Source: an uncultured Chloroflexales bacterium
Lineage (GTDB): Bacteria; Chloroflexota; Chloroflexia; Chloroflexales; Chloroflexaceae
Direction of reading: 5' to 3'
Length of the DNA: 64,000 nucleotides
Assembly (NCBI GenBank): GCA_937918935.1
Contig: CAKZSI010000077.1
Location: 1-64,000, forward strand
Below, in pieces: positions 1-8,512 of this stretch. A program made the translations under genes and the position numbers. Below the pieces are notes generated by a model. The model searched no databases. It was not told the DNA's origin and saw only the letters and a list, made by a program, of their open reading frames with translations. Position 1 is the stretch's first letter, and every line of letters starts with the position of its first letter.

Positions 1-33
1 AGTCCTGCGCAACCCTCCGGGTTGCGCAGGACT
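1..33. terminator. Perfect inverted repeat at the window edge
   Basis: A 14-bp perfect stem (1-14 pairing with 20-33) encloses a 5-nt loop, CTCCG. There is no T-run on the right, so it is either a terminator for a gene reading in from the left of the window or a member of the GC-rich hairpins common between genes here. Confidence 0.55.
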
Positions 34-117
34 ACTGCTACTGCACGCTGTGTTACAATCACCGTGAGCAGGCATCTCGCCGGTTCAGTGTATTCGCAGA
101 CATTGAGGAGCACGCTA

Positions 118-702
118 ATGGCACAGGTTGAAATCAACGACGAATGGATGGAGGCGCAACTTGGCGAGCGGCTGCTCACCATTGCCCGGCGGAACGCGGC
201 CCATATAGGCTTCTACTGCGATGGGAACGGCCTGTGTACGATGTGCGAGTGCCGTATTCTCAGCGGTGCCGATCAACTGAATCCTCCTACCGAAGCCGAG
301 TTCGTCTGGCTTCCGAAGTCGCGCCTGGCCGATGGCTACCGTCTCGGCTGCCAGGCAGCGCTGCGCGGCCCCGGCCCGGTTCGGGCGCTCACCCGCGCCG
401 AGGAACTGCGCCGCCAGTTGCTCGCGGTGATCAACCCGCCGCCAGGCACAAGCGCCGCCGAGAACCTGCGCCCGTTTCTGTCGAATGTGGCTATGGTCAA
501 CTGGGAGCATATCGGCACCTTTCCCTTCAATCTCCTGCGCACCTTGAACCGCCTGGGACCGGTGCGCTTCATCTGGCCGGTGAATGACCTGAACCTGTTT
601 GTACGTGATACTGTGCGGATTACCCAGCGGATGCTCAGCGGCGGCCAACCTCTGACAGTCAAAGTCGTCGAACCACCAACGCTTCCCAGGGAGGGTGAGT
701 AG
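118..702 (+). CDS. 2Fe-2S ferredoxin-domain protein with a C-terminal extension
   Basis: A 194-residue protein. The N-terminal ~95 residues look like a plant-type [2Fe-2S] ferredoxin: Cys34, Cys40, Cys43 and Cys78 (CDGNGLCTMC then GYRLGC) are placed as cluster ligands, with an extra Cys45. The spacing C-x5-C is one residue longer than the classic C-x4-C. Residues ~110-194 form a second region of unknown fold ending in a basic, partly hydrophobic stretch. The ATG at 118 is chosen because a GAGGAG ribosome site lies 7 nt upstream; the open frame extends upstream without such a site. A TACAAT hexamer at 54-59 may be its -10. Chlorosome ferredoxins (CsmI/J/X type) also join a Fer2 domain to a C-terminal domain, but I cannot show that relationship; the electron partner is unknown. 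Confidence 0.7.
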   Translation: MAQVEINDEWMEAQLGERLLTIARRNAAHIGFYCDGNGLCTMCECRILSGADQLNPPTEAEFVWLPKSRLADGYRLGCQAALRGPGPVRALTRAEELRRQLLAVINPPPGTSAAENLRPFLSNVAMVNWEHIGTFPFNLLRTLNRLGPVRFIWPVNDLNLFVRDTVRITQRMLSGGQPLTVKVVEPPTLPREGE

Positions 703-738
703 GGCCGAAGCAGTGGCTGTGCTACTGCTTCGGCCCTA
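700..738 (+). terminator. Hairpin overlapping the ferredoxin stop codon
   Basis: A 15-bp perfect inverted repeat (700-714 with 724-738) begins at the stop codon itself and encloses a 9-nt loop. It is followed by CTTGATCTTGAT rather than a clear T-run. Likely the transcription end of the ferredoxin gene. Confidence 0.65.
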
Positions 739-835
739 CTCTTGATCTTGATCGAATAGCCGAGGTGCGGACACAATGCCCGCACCTCCTGATTTTGTCA
801 GGCGAACGGGAGGCGACTGGCCTCTCCCTGGCGGG

Positions 836-883
836 CCTCCGGAACTAGACTGGCCTCAGACGAGCAGCCCAAAGTTCCGGAGG
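836..883 (+). promoter_or_regulatory. Leader hairpin that buries the ribosome-binding site of the sigma-like gene
   Basis: Bases 836-846 (CCTCCGGAACT) are the perfect reverse complement of 873-883 (AGTTCCGGAGG). The 3' arm contains the GGAGG that serves the ATG at 893. If the 26-nt loop closes, the ribosome site is double-stranded, so this could be a translational switch such as an RNA thermometer or a protein-controlled leader. Structure is read directly from sequence; function is inference. Confidence 0.45.
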
Positions 884-892
884 AGGCGCCCG

Positions 893-1624
893 ATGACCCC
901 CCAGACGACCGTACCTTCGCCTGAGACGAGATCGATCCCCTCCACCGTTGCGCAACTTGAACGGATGGACGTGCCTGGCCTGGCCTGCCGTGCGCAGAGC
1001 GAGCACCAGCGTTTTTACCGGCGCGAGGACTACGACCAGCGCTATGCCTATGAACTGTTTCGCCGCGCCCTGGTTGACGGCAACAACGCCGCCTGGCGCT
1101 GCATCTTCGAGCAGTACACGCCGCTGGTGGAGCACTGGGTGCGGCGCACCGGCGCCTTTACTGTCAGCGGCGAAACGAGCGATTACTTTGTTGGCGCAGC
1201 CTTTATTCGCTTCTGGCGGGCTATTCCACCGGAGCGTTTCGACACCTTCCCGAGCCTGGCCGCGTTGCTCAACTACCTGCGCCGGTGCGCCGCCTGCGTC
1301 GTGATCGACGCGGCGCGCAGCCAGTCCTATGCCGATGTTCTGCCCGAAGAGCAGATCAACTGGAACCAGCAGCGCCTGGGGCACATCGACGAAGAAGCCA
1401 CGGCACGGGTCAGCCGGGAGGAGTTCTGGCAGGTGATCGATGGCCTGTTGGTCAGCGAGGCCGAGCGGGTAGTGGTGCACTGTTCGTACCTGCTCGGCAT
1501 GAAACCCGGCGAGATCTATGCCCGGTGGCGCAACCTCTTCGCCAGCGTCGAGGAGATCTACACCCTCAAGCGCCATATTCTGACGCGGTTGCGACGCAGC
1601 CCGGAGTTGCAGCAGTTGTATTGA
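893..1624 (+). CDS. Sigma-70-like (ECF-type) RNA polymerase sigma factor
   Basis: A 243-residue protein. Residues ~55-150 resemble sigma region 2 (helical, with YFVGAAFIRFWRAI and LNYLRRCAACVVIDAARS), and residues ~185-240 resemble region 4 (AERVVVHCSYLLGMKPGEIY followed by a basic helix ending in RLRR). ECF sigma factors would direct RNA polymerase to a dedicated promoter set. The ATG at 893 is preferred over the ATG at 776 because GGAGGAGG lies at 879-886. No anti-sigma factor is adjacent: the upstream gene is a ferredoxin and the next is an ABC ATPase. The region 4 helix-turn-helix is not textbook, so a divergent sigma or a sigma-derived regulator is possible. Confidence 0.6.
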   Translation: MTPQTTVPSPETRSIPSTVAQLERMDVPGLACRAQSEHQRFYRREDYDQRYAYELFRRALVDGNNAAWRCIFEQYTPLVEHWVRRTGAFTVSGETSDYFVGAAFIRFWRAIPPERFDTFPSLAALLNYLRRCAACVVIDAARSQSYADVLPEEQINWNQQRLGHIDEEATARVSREEFWQVIDGLLVSEAERVVVHCSYLLGMKPGEIYARWRNLFASVEEIYTLKRHILTRLRRSPELQQLY

Positions 1625-1761
1625 CGCGCAGTGGCGATGTAATGCCCCGGCGCCGCACACCCTGGCGGGCAGGGACACGGGGAAAGCCGGCAGGTCCATT
1701 TTTTATCAGCAGCGCGGCGTGCTACAATAGCCAGAGAATGTACTTGCTGGCGGAGCAGCAC

Positions 1762-2535
1762 ATGGCACAGGGCAACGGGGCCGCCCCGCTGATCGAGGCG
1801 ATCGGCCTGCAAAAACGCTACGGTGCAACCTTCGCCGTCAAAGGCGTTGACCTGGCCGTGTACCCTGGTGAAATCGTTGGCTTTCTGGGACCGAACGGCG
1901 CAGGCAAAACAACCACGATCAAGATGCTGACCGGACTGTTGCGCCCCAGCGCGGGCATCGCGCGCATCGGCGGCTTCGACATCCAGCGCGAGCCGCTGCG
2001 GGCGAAGGCGCTGCCTGGTTATGTGCCTGACCAGCCCTATTTGCCCGATAAGTTGACCGCGCGGGAGTACGTCCAGCTTATCGCCGGGCTGTACCGCCTC
2101 GATCCGCGTCAGGCGGCGCAGCGGGGAGAGGAATTGCTGCACCTGTTTGGCCTGGCCGAGCGCGGCGACGAGTTGCTCGACTCTTACTCCCACGGCATGC
2201 GCCAGAAAGCCGCAGTTGTCGGCGCGCTGTTGCATAACCCACGCGCCTTCTTCCTCGACGAGCCAACCGTGGGTCTGGACCCGCGCAGCGCACGACTGAT
2301 CAAGAATATTTTGCGCGAGGTGGCTAACCAGGGCGCCGCTGTTCTGATGTCCACCCACATTCTGGAAATTGCCGAGCGTATGTGCGACCGGGTGATCATC
2401 ATCAATGAAGGGGTGATCGTGGCCGCAGGAACGCTTGAGGAATTGCGCGCCGGGGGGCAGGCTTCGCTGGAAGACATCTTTCTTACCCTCACCGGCGGGG
2501 CCGAGGCGGCGGCCATCGCCGAAGCGCTCAGTTGA
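1762..2535 (+). CDS. ABC transporter ATP-binding protein
   Basis: A 257-residue nucleotide-binding subunit of an ABC-2 type exporter. It shows Walker A GPNGAGKTT, Q-loop region around YVPDQPYLPD, signature-like SYSHGMRQK (SHGMR replacing LSGGQ, as in many CcmA/NatA-like ATPases), Walker B FFLDEPTVGLD and switch histidine STHILE. The ATG at 1762 has GGAG 6 nt upstream; an in-frame ATG at 1738 lies only 10 nt after a TACAAT hexamer (1722-1727) and has no ribosome site, so it is the less likely start. The permease encoded at 2784-4517 is the probable partner although 248 bp of repeats separate the two. Substrate is not predictable from sequence. Confidence 0.88.
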   Translation: MAQGNGAAPLIEAIGLQKRYGATFAVKGVDLAVYPGEIVGFLGPNGAGKTTTIKMLTGLLRPSAGIARIGGFDIQREPLRAKALPGYVPDQPYLPDKLTAREYVQLIAGLYRLDPRQAAQRGEELLHLFGLAERGDELLDSYSHGMRQKAAVVGALLHNPRAFFLDEPTVGLDPRSARLIKNILREVANQGAAVLMSTHILEIAERMCDRVIIINEGVIVAAGTLEELRAGGQASLEDIFLTLTGGAEAAAIAEALS

Positions 2536-2783
2536 CCCCGGGGAAACCGGGTTTCGCCGCGCCCCCGCCCGGCGGGGCGTCCCACCACCAGGTGGGAGAT
2601 GGGGAAACCAGGTTTCCCCGTCCTCCTGCCCGTAGGGGCCAACCGCCGCAGGAACGGATCGTCCTGGGGCTGGCCGCCCCGTCCCCCTGCCCGTAGGGGC
2701 CAACCGTGAAGGGCCGGCTTCCGGGTTGCGTGCAGGGGAAAACCCGATCCCCCTCATTCCCGTGATTGGATGACAGGCATACG
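2536..2783. repeat. Intergenic block of dispersed GC-rich repeats
   Basis: This gap between ABC ATPase and permease holds a palindrome GGGGAAACC-A-GGTTTCCCC at 2601-2619, a truncated relative near 2540-2556, and a 21-bp direct repeat (2625-2645 and 2686-2706, starting CCTGCCCGTAGGGGCC). The palindrome belongs to the family found between many genes of this window. No gene is seen in it. Confidence 0.7.
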
Positions 2784-4517
2784 ATGATGCCGCAGGCCAT
2801 CTGGGTGCTGGCACGCGCCCGGGCGCAGATCTGGCGCAACACCTTCTGGCGCGGGCGGCTCGGCAGTAAGCCGGGTCTCATCGCACTGGCGGCGCTGATC
2901 ACCCTGGCGGCGCCGGGGTTGTACAACTTTACCCACTTCGTCATCAGCGGCCTGCGCGACCCCGAGTTCATCGCCATGCTACAGCAGGCTGCCGCGGAGA
3001 GCCCGGACCTGCCGGACGACCCGACGCCCCTGCTCGCCGCACTGCCCGGTCTGGTGTTGCTTGTGGCGCTCTCGCTGCTAATCTTCTCCAGCTTCAGCAG
3101 TCTCCTCGCATCGCTCTACCTTTCCGGCGACCTGGATATGCTCCTGGTAGCGCCGGTGCCGATGCGGGCCGTGTTCGTGGTGAAGTTCTTCGGCGGCCTA
3201 TTGCCTCAGTACGCGCTGCTCTTTGCTCTGCTCGGCCCGGTGCTGCTGGGCTACGGCCAGGGCATGGGCTACGGACCGGGCTACCACCTGTGCGCGGTGC
3301 TGGCGCTCGCGCTGCTGCCACTCCTGCCTGCGGGCCTGGGCGCGCTGCTGGTGATGGCCGTGGTGCGGGTATTGCCCGCGCACCGTGCGCGGGAGATCGT
3401 GAGCGTCCTGGGCGGGTTGATCGCCGTGGCGTTCTATGTGCTCAGCCAGCTCATTGACACCTGGATCCCCGAGGTGGCCACACCCGACACGCTGACGGCG
3501 CTGCTGCGCGCTGAACTGCCGGTGCTGCCCTCAACCTGGGCCGGGCGAGCGCTGGTCGCCGTGGGCGAAGGCCGGCTGGCGCCGGCGCTCTTCTATGGCG
3601 GTCTGTTTGCGACGCTCTCGATAGCGGTATTCGCCGCCTGTCTGGTATTGGCGGAACGGCTCTACTACACGGGCTGGAGCAACCTGGCCATCCAGGGGGG
3701 CCGTCCGCGGCGGCCCCGCAGGGCGGGCCAACCCGTGACCGACCACTGGCCGCGCGTCGTGGCCCCGCTGCCCCCGGAGGCCCGCGCGATCCTGGCGAAG
3801 GACGTGCGGCTGTTCTTCCGCGACCTGAGCAACCTCCAGGCGTTGATCTTCCCGATCGCCTTCGCGCTGCTCTGGTTCTACCAGCTACTTGCAGGCCGGC
3901 CCGACCGCGAGGCGGCCCCCGATGCTCCGGCGTGGCTCACGGAGATGGGCGGTTTTGGCGCGATCGCCATTGTGTTCTTTATCTGCCTCAGTCTTTCGAG
4001 CGCGCTCGCCGGAACGGGCGTCAGCCGCGAGGGCCGGACATTCTGGATCCTCAAGATCGCTCCCATCAGCCCACTGAGCATCCTGCTGGGCAAACTCATC
4101 CTGGCCTATCTGCCCTTCCCCACGGCCGGGTCGTTTTTCCTGGTCGTCTTCGCCCTGGTGCAAGGTGTCGAGTTGCTGACGCTGGCGCGGCAGTGGGCGC
4201 TGCTGCTACTGGCGGGGTTGGGGTGCGCCGCCTTCGGTATCGGCCTGGGGGCGGCCTTTCCCCGCCTGAACTGGGAGAATCCGAAACAGCAGCGCACCTG
4301 GCAGAGCGGCTGCCTGGGAACCCTGTTTTACCCGCTCTACCTGGCGATCGTCGTGGGCCTGGTCGTTGGCGCGGCGGGCCTGGGGGCGCGCCTGGAGGGC
4401 GCAGTGGGCCTGGGGGTGCGTCTGGCGGGCTGGACCGGGGCCGCGCTGGTCACTGCGGGAGTGGTCTGGTTGAGCGCGCTTATCGGCGCGCGCGGTCTGG
4501 AGCGGATCGAAGTGTAA
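2784..4517 (+). CDS. ABC transporter permease, multispanning
   Basis: A 577-residue membrane protein with about ten hydrophobic segments, for example near residues 25-45, 80-110 (LLVLLVALSLL type), 130-190, 205-225, 270-295, 350-370, 390-410 and 435-580. This layout fits the large permeases of ABC-2 exporters. It follows the ATPase gene on the same strand. The ATG pair at 2784/2787 is chosen over a TTG at 2766; the ribosome site is weak in either case. Cytoplasmic loops are arginine/proline-rich (RPRRPRRA near residue 310). Nothing in it reveals the exported compound. Confidence 0.75.
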   Translation: MMPQAIWVLARARAQIWRNTFWRGRLGSKPGLIALAALITLAAPGLYNFTHFVISGLRDPEFIAMLQQAAAESPDLPDDPTPLLAALPGLVLLVALSLLIFSSFSSLLASLYLSGDLDMLLVAPVPMRAVFVVKFFGGLLPQYALLFALLGPVLLGYGQGMGYGPGYHLCAVLALALLPLLPAGLGALLVMAVVRVLPAHRAREIVSVLGGLIAVAFYVLSQLIDTWIPEVATPDTLTALLRAELPVLPSTWAGRALVAVGEGRLAPALFYGGLFATLSIAVFAACLVLAERLYYTGWSNLAIQGGRPRRPRRAGQPVTDHWPRVVAPLPPEARAILAKDVRLFFRDLSNLQALIFPIAFALLWFYQLLAGRPDREAAPDAPAWLTEMGGFGAIAIVFFICLSLSSALAGTGVSREGRTFWILKIAPISPLSILLGKLILAYLPFPTAGSFFLVVFALVQGVELLTLARQWALLLLAGLGCAAFGIGLGAAFPRLNWENPKQQRTWQSGCLGTLFYPLYLAIVVGLVVGAAGLGARLEGAVGLGVRLAGWTGAALVTAGVVWLSALIGARGLERIEV

Positions 4518-4595
4518 GGAACAGGGGGTATGCCTGGGAAGGCGCAACTCTCCAGGACCCTCCCGCGGGCGTGAGGAAACCTGCTTTCCCCGTTT

Positions 4596-5690
4596 CTATT
4601 TCAGACGAAACGAATCCACCTCGGCGCCGGCACGGGTCACGAAGCGGGCGTCCAGCGTCCGCAGACCAGCTTCAATGAGCATAGCGCCGTGGTCAGCGTT
4701 GAAGAAGATCTGGCTGCCTTCGAGGCCGGTGAAGCCCCGGGCGTAGCGGGCGCCGCCGCCGAGGCCATTCACGATGTAGGTGATTCCATCCCGCTCGACG
4801 CGCTCATAGGTATGGTCGTGGCCCCCGAGCACCAGATGCGCGCCCCAGGTCGCGAAGGGCCAGCGCATCCAGGTTGAGGAGCCGTGGTGGCCCGAGGAAT
4901 AGGGCGAGTGATGCAGCACCACGATGTTCCAGCGGGCGGTAGAGGCGGCCAGTTCCCGCTGGAGCCAGGCGGCCTGTGGCGAGTCGGCGTTGATGCCGTC
5001 GGGCTCGCCGGGCATACTGTCGAGGGCGAAAAGGCGCACCAGGCCCCGTTCGACGCTGTAGTAGCGCCCGTTGCCGGGCAGGCTGAAGTAGGCCAGGTAC
5101 GGCTCGGGATAGCCAACGCTCCAGTCGTGGTTGCCAGGCACCGGCCAGAAGCGGTTCTCCGCGGCGCCCGGGCCGAAGGCGCCGCGGTAAGGAGCGATAA
5201 ACTGGCTGTAGTACTGGCCAACGTTCCGGTCGATCGTCTCGGCGCGACCGTCGGGGTAGTTATTGTCGCCAGTCGTGACGACGAAATCGGGCGCCCAGCC
5301 AGTGACCAGGGCAGCCACGGCGGCTGCGGCTTCGCCGGCCAGCCCGTAGTCGCCGATCACTGCGAAGCGGGTGCGCGGCTCAACGGTAGGCCGCGGTTCA
5401 GCCGTGGCGGTCGGCGCTGGCGTCGGGGGCGTGGTTGGGGCCGGGAGGGGGTCGGTTTGCCCCTGCAACGGAACGGGCGCCGGGTCGGTCGGTGATGTCG
5501 GCTGCCAACGCGATAGTGGTCGTTCCTCGGCAGGGGGTTGCAGGCCGCAGGCGGCCAGCGCCGCGCTCACGGCGGGCAGGCCCAATCCCAGGGCCAGGCC
5601 GCGGGCGATCAGTTCGCGGCGGCTGAGGCGTTGATGCAGACCCTCTTCTACTAACCGGGCCAGGCGCTCGATCTGTTCGGGAGTATGCAT
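4596..5690 (-). CDS. Exported calcineurin-like metallophosphoesterase (purple acid phosphatase type)
   Basis: A 364-residue protein. After a cytoplasmic N-terminus comes SRRELIARGLALGLGLP and a hydrophobic run ending in ALAAC: an RR motif typical of Tat export together with a lipobox-like Cys. A Pro/Thr-rich linker (residues ~50-105) leads to the phosphoesterase domain, which shows the metal-binding series GDYG, TGDNNYP, PGNHDW, LHHSPYSSGHHG and GGHDHTYE. The enzyme should hydrolyse phosphate esters outside the membrane using two metal ions. It is convergent with the ABC permease. Substrate is unknown. Confidence 0.85.
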   Translation of the reverse strand: MHTPEQIERLARLVEEGLHQRLSRRELIARGLALGLGLPAVSAALAACGLQPPAEERPLSRWQPTSPTDPAPVPLQGQTDPLPAPTTPPTPAPTATAEPRPTVEPRTRFAVIGDYGLAGEAAAAVAALVTGWAPDFVVTTGDNNYPDGRAETIDRNVGQYYSQFIAPYRGAFGPGAAENRFWPVPGNHDWSVGYPEPYLAYFSLPGNGRYYSVERGLVRLFALDSMPGEPDGINADSPQAAWLQRELAASTARWNIVVLHHSPYSSGHHGSSTWMRWPFATWGAHLVLGGHDHTYERVERDGITYIVNGLGGGARYARGFTGLEGSQIFFNADHGAMLIEAGLRTLDARFVTRAGAEVDSFRLK

Positions 5691-5764
5691 AGGGTACAGG
5701 AGTGGTACACGTGTTTTCTTGAGAGGGGCAGGAGCCTGCCAAACCCCACCCTCGAGCAGGCGGG

Positions 5765-5783
5765 GGGGAACCCGGGTTTCCCC
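5765..5783. repeat. Dispersed palindrome, CCCGGG-centred variant
   Basis: GGGGAACCCGGGTTTCCCC lies directly after the stop of the response regulator gene (minus strand) and before the phosphoesterase start. It is one of the palindromes related to GGGGAAACC-A-GGTTTCCCC seen throughout the window. Confidence 0.6.
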
Positions 5784-5789
5784 GCGCCC

Positions 5790-6458
5790 CTACTGCCGCT
5801 GGCGATCGGTCTCATCCAGGGGCACCAGGCGCTCGCGGAGGGCCAGCAGGGCCGCCTGGGTGCGGTCCTGGAGATGGAGTTTGGAGAGAATGTTCGACAC
5901 GTGGGTTTTCACCGTGCGCTCGCCGATGATCAGATGTTCGGCGATCTCGGCATTGCTCATCCCGCGGGCGATGCAGGCCAGCACCTCGCGTTCACGCTCG
6001 GTGAGCAGATCGAGGGGCGAGGAGCGGGCGCCGCTGAGTTCCTGCATCAAGCGCGCGGCGACACTGGGATGGAGCGTCGCTTCACCACGCCGGGCGGCCT
6101 TGATCGCCCGCACCAGGTCGTCGGGGCCGACATCCTTAAGGAGGTAGGAGAGTGCGCCAGCCTTGATCGCGGGAAAAATGCGTTCGTCTTCGCCGTAGCT
6201 CGTCAGCACAATCACCTGAGTGCTGGGGGAGACCTGCTTGATCTGGCGCGTGGCTTCGATACCATCCATCTCAGGCATCACCAGGTCCATCAAGGCCACA
6301 TCGGGCAGAACCCTGGCGACCAGGGCGACCCCCTCGGCGCCGCCGCCGGCCTCGCCGACGACTTCGATTTCAGGGTAGGTATCGAGAAAGGCCCGCAGTC
6401 CCTTGCGGACGACGGCATGGTCGTCGATCAACACAATGCGGATGGGTTCACTGCTCAT
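5790..6458 (-). CDS. NarL/FixJ-family response regulator
   Basis: A 222-residue two-component regulator. The N-terminal receiver has the acidic pair D12/D13, phospho-acceptor D58 (VALMDLVMPEMDG) and the conserved Lys near 110 (LLKDVG). The C-terminal LuxR-type helix-turn-helix shows LTEREREVLACIARGMSNAE and GERTVKTHVSNILSKL. Its start overlaps the stop of the histidine kinase gene by 4 nt, the usual sign of translational coupling, so the kinase encoded upstream is its partner. Target genes are not evident from the window. Confidence 0.93.
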   Translation of the reverse strand: MSSEPIRIVLIDDHAVVRKGLRAFLDTYPEIEVVGEAGGGAEGVALVARVLPDVALMDLVMPEMDGIEATRQIKQVSPSTQVIVLTSYGEDERIFPAIKAGALSYLLKDVGPDDLVRAIKAARRGEATLHPSVAARLMQELSGARSSPLDLLTEREREVLACIARGMSNAEIAEHLIIGERTVKTHVSNILSKLHLQDRTQAALLALRERLVPLDETDRQRQ

Positions 6459-8026
6459 AGGGGCTTCTCCAGCGGAAGGGCGGCGGGAGCACCGTCGCGA
6501 AAGGTTTCGCGCCAGGCGGGCAGGGTTACGGCGATAGTCGTACCCTGATCCGGGGCGCTACGGATGGCGATGCGTCCACCGAGGGCCTCGGCGCGTTCGG
6601 CCATGCTGTGGAGGCCAATGGCGCGCGGATTGCGCGCGGCGGCGGGATCGAAGCCGCGCCCCTCATCGCGCACCTCGAGGGTCACCACATCATCATTGTA
6701 GCGGAGATCGACCTCGGCCTCGCGCACGCCGCTGTGGCGGGCAACATTCGCCAGGGCCTCCTGCACGATGCGGAAGAGAGCCTGTTCGTGTTCCAGGGGC
6801 AAGGGGCGTTCGCCGGTGATGCGCAGGGTAATGTGGAGACCCTGCCGTTCCTGCAGGGCGGCCACCAGGTCACGCAGCGCCGGGGCCAGACCGCGCCCGT
6901 CGAGGGCAGCAGGGCGGAGGGCGAAAATCAGGCTGCGGGTCTCCTCGAGGGCGCGCCGGGCCGACGCTTCGATCTCGACCAGGCGATCGGCGGTGAGCTC
7001 GGGCCGGGTTTGCAGCGTGCGACGGGCGGCGGCGGCGAGCATGGTCAGACTGAAGAGTTCCTGGCTGACGCTATCGTGCAACTCGCGGGCCAGGCGATTG
7101 CGCTCGTCAAGGGCGGCGAGCTGGGCGGCCTGTTCGGCCAACTGGGCGTTCCGGTCGGCCAGGAGGCGCAGGGAGCGCAGGCTCTCGGAGAGTTGATCGG
7201 CCATGGCGTTGAACTGGCGCCCGAGTTGCCCGATTTCATCGCCCGAGGGATCTTCGATCCGCCGACTCAGGTCGCCGTCGGAGAGATCAATGCTGGCCTC
7301 GGTGAGCCGGATAATGCGGCGAGCGAAACCGCGCCCCACGACCCACGAGTAGAACATCCCGATGCCGCCGCTGATCAGCAACCAGGGAACGATAAAGCTG
7401 ACCAGATAGGGCGTCATGCTAGCCAGGAGCGGGCCGATAGCCGGGAAGGAGGTCAGTTGCAGGTAGAGAACACCCGTCACTGACCCATCGGGGCCGAACA
7501 CGGGGGCAGTGGCGATAGGCTGATGGTCGGGATGGCTCCATGCCGCCAGTTGCTCGGTATCGGAGACCCCGCGCAGCGCCCGCAGCACCAGTTCACTGGC
7601 CGGTTCAGGCGCGTTCAGCGGCTGTCCTTGCAAGTGATCCTGAGGGTGCGTACTGGTGATGACGCGACCCTCTACGTCGAGCAAGGTGATTAACAGTTCG
7701 TTGGAGGGTTGCAGGTCTTCGGGCGTGGCTGTCGCGCCGTCACCGCCACCCGGGTTGCTTCGTGAGGACTGAGAGAAGCGCTTGAGCTGAGCGATCAACT
7801 GGTCGAGGTTGCCCGCAGGATTGGCCATTTCTTCGCTCACCAGGCGCGCCAGGTCGCGGGCCGACTCAGCGGTAGCGCGGGGGATGAAGGGGGCATTGAA
7901 GATGTACACCAGCCCCGCGACGAAGACCGCGATCATCGTCAGGGCCAGCAGCAAGGCGACGGCCAGAAAGGCGCCGGTGAGCTTCCAGCGTATGGTCGAA
8001 AAGCGTTTGCGCAGCCCGGTTGTCAC
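6455..8026 (-). CDS. NarX-like sensor histidine kinase
   Basis: A 523-residue membrane kinase. There is a transmembrane helix near residues 16-42, an extracytoplasmic sensor region of ~150 residues, a second helix near 205-235, a HAMP linker, a HisKA_3 dimerisation domain with phospho-acceptor H317 (ARELHDSVSQELF) and a HATPase domain (EALANVARHS, DEGRGFDP, GLHSMAERAEALGG). The GTG at 8026 is preferred because GAGGAGAAAG lies just upstream; the open frame continues to 8233 but that part is repeat-like sequence and lies partly upstream of the TATAAT at 8085-8090. It phosphorylates the response regulator encoded immediately downstream. Confidence 0.9.
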   Translation of the reverse strand: MTTGLRKRFSTIRWKLTGAFLAVALLLALTMIAVFVAGLVYIFNAPFIPRATAESARDLARLVSEEMANPAGNLDQLIAQLKRFSQSSRSNPGGGDGATATPEDLQPSNELLITLLDVEGRVITSTHPQDHLQGQPLNAPEPASELVLRALRGVSDTEQLAAWSHPDHQPIATAPVFGPDGSVTGVLYLQLTSFPAIGPLLASMTPYLVSFIVPWLLISGGIGMFYSWVVGRGFARRIIRLTEASIDLSDGDLSRRIEDPSGDEIGQLGRQFNAMADQLSESLRSLRLLADRNAQLAEQAAQLAALDERNRLARELHDSVSQELFSLTMLAAAARRTLQTRPELTADRLVEIEASARRALEETRSLIFALRPAALDGRGLAPALRDLVAALQERQGLHITLRITGERPLPLEHEQALFRIVQEALANVARHSGVREAEVDLRYNDDVVTLEVRDEGRGFDPAAARNPRAIGLHSMAERAEALGGRIAIRSAPDQGTTIAVTLPAWRETFRDGAPAALPLEKPL

Positions 8027-8084
8027 CTGCTTTCTCCTCGTGCGGGAAGGAACGCTCCGTCCACCTTCGCCGGCAGTCCCCTTC

Positions 8085-8090
8085 ATTATA
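8085..8090 (-). promoter_or_regulatory. Probable -10 box of the sensor kinase/regulator operon
   Basis: On the minus strand the hexamer reads TATAAT, about 59 nt before the GTG start at 8026. No convincing -35 is seen 16-18 nt away. Confidence 0.4.
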
Positions 8091-8225
8091 GTACGAGCGG
8101 AGCGTCCTGGGGAGAACCTGGACGGTTGGCGGCCCTCACCCACGCCCAACCCCCTCCCTGGCCACCTGCGGTGGTCAGGGAGGGGGCGCTGAACACCATC
8201 GGCATCAGGCCCCTTTTTCCCCAAG

Positions 8226-8286
8226 CTATCCACATACTGTCAACCATTATACACCTGTTGACATGGTGCCATGTCCGTGCTATAGT
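8226..8286 (+). promoter_or_regulatory. nrdJ promoter with operator-like palindrome and DnaA-box-like sites
   Basis: TTGACA at 8258-8263 and TATAGT at 8281-8286 are separated by 17 bp, a near-ideal promoter. The palindrome ACATGG-TG-CCATGT (8261-8274) overlaps the -35 and could bind a repressor. Just upstream are two DnaA-box-like nonamers in the same orientation, CTATCCACA (8226-8234) and TTATACACC (8247-8255), each one mismatch from TTATNCACA and 21 bp apart. A further inverted pair GACCA/TGGTC spans 8304-8321. The leader from about 8293 to the ATG at 8513 is ~220 nt. I saw no cobalamin riboswitch or NrdR-box. Confidence 0.6.
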
Positions 8287-8464
8287 GCTCTCCGTCGCCG
8301 AAAGACCAACATCTAGTGGTCAACATAAGCATTATCTTCTATATGTAGTAAGCAGGCTCTCCTGAAAAGATATTCAGGGGTAGATGGCTGCTATCTACAG
8401 AGAGAATGGCTTTACAGGGATGGCGGGGCCGCTCGGAGAGTAGCCCCAGGGCAGGCGGGGACAT

Positions 8465-8483
8465 GGGGAAACCAGGTTTCCCC
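8465..8483. repeat. Dispersed palindrome in the nrdJ leader
   Basis: GGGGAAACC-A-GGTTTCCCC, the consensus form of the dispersed palindrome, lies 29 bp before the nrdJ start and inside its expected leader RNA. A second hairpin of the GC-rich type sits at about 8152-8186 between the two divergent promoters. Confidence 0.65.
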
Positions 8484-8512
8484 GTTAACTGATTCGGAAA
8501 GGAGCAATACCA

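Noticed and set aside
8027-8233. Longer sensor kinase starting at 8233
   Set aside because: This stretch is repeat-like and lies partly upstream of the -10 at 8085-8090; a GTG with a strong ribosome site is at 8026.
8287-8512. Cobalamin riboswitch or NrdR box before nrdJ
   Set aside because: Expected for a B12-dependent reductase, but no B12-box or paired NrdR 16-mers were found in the leader.
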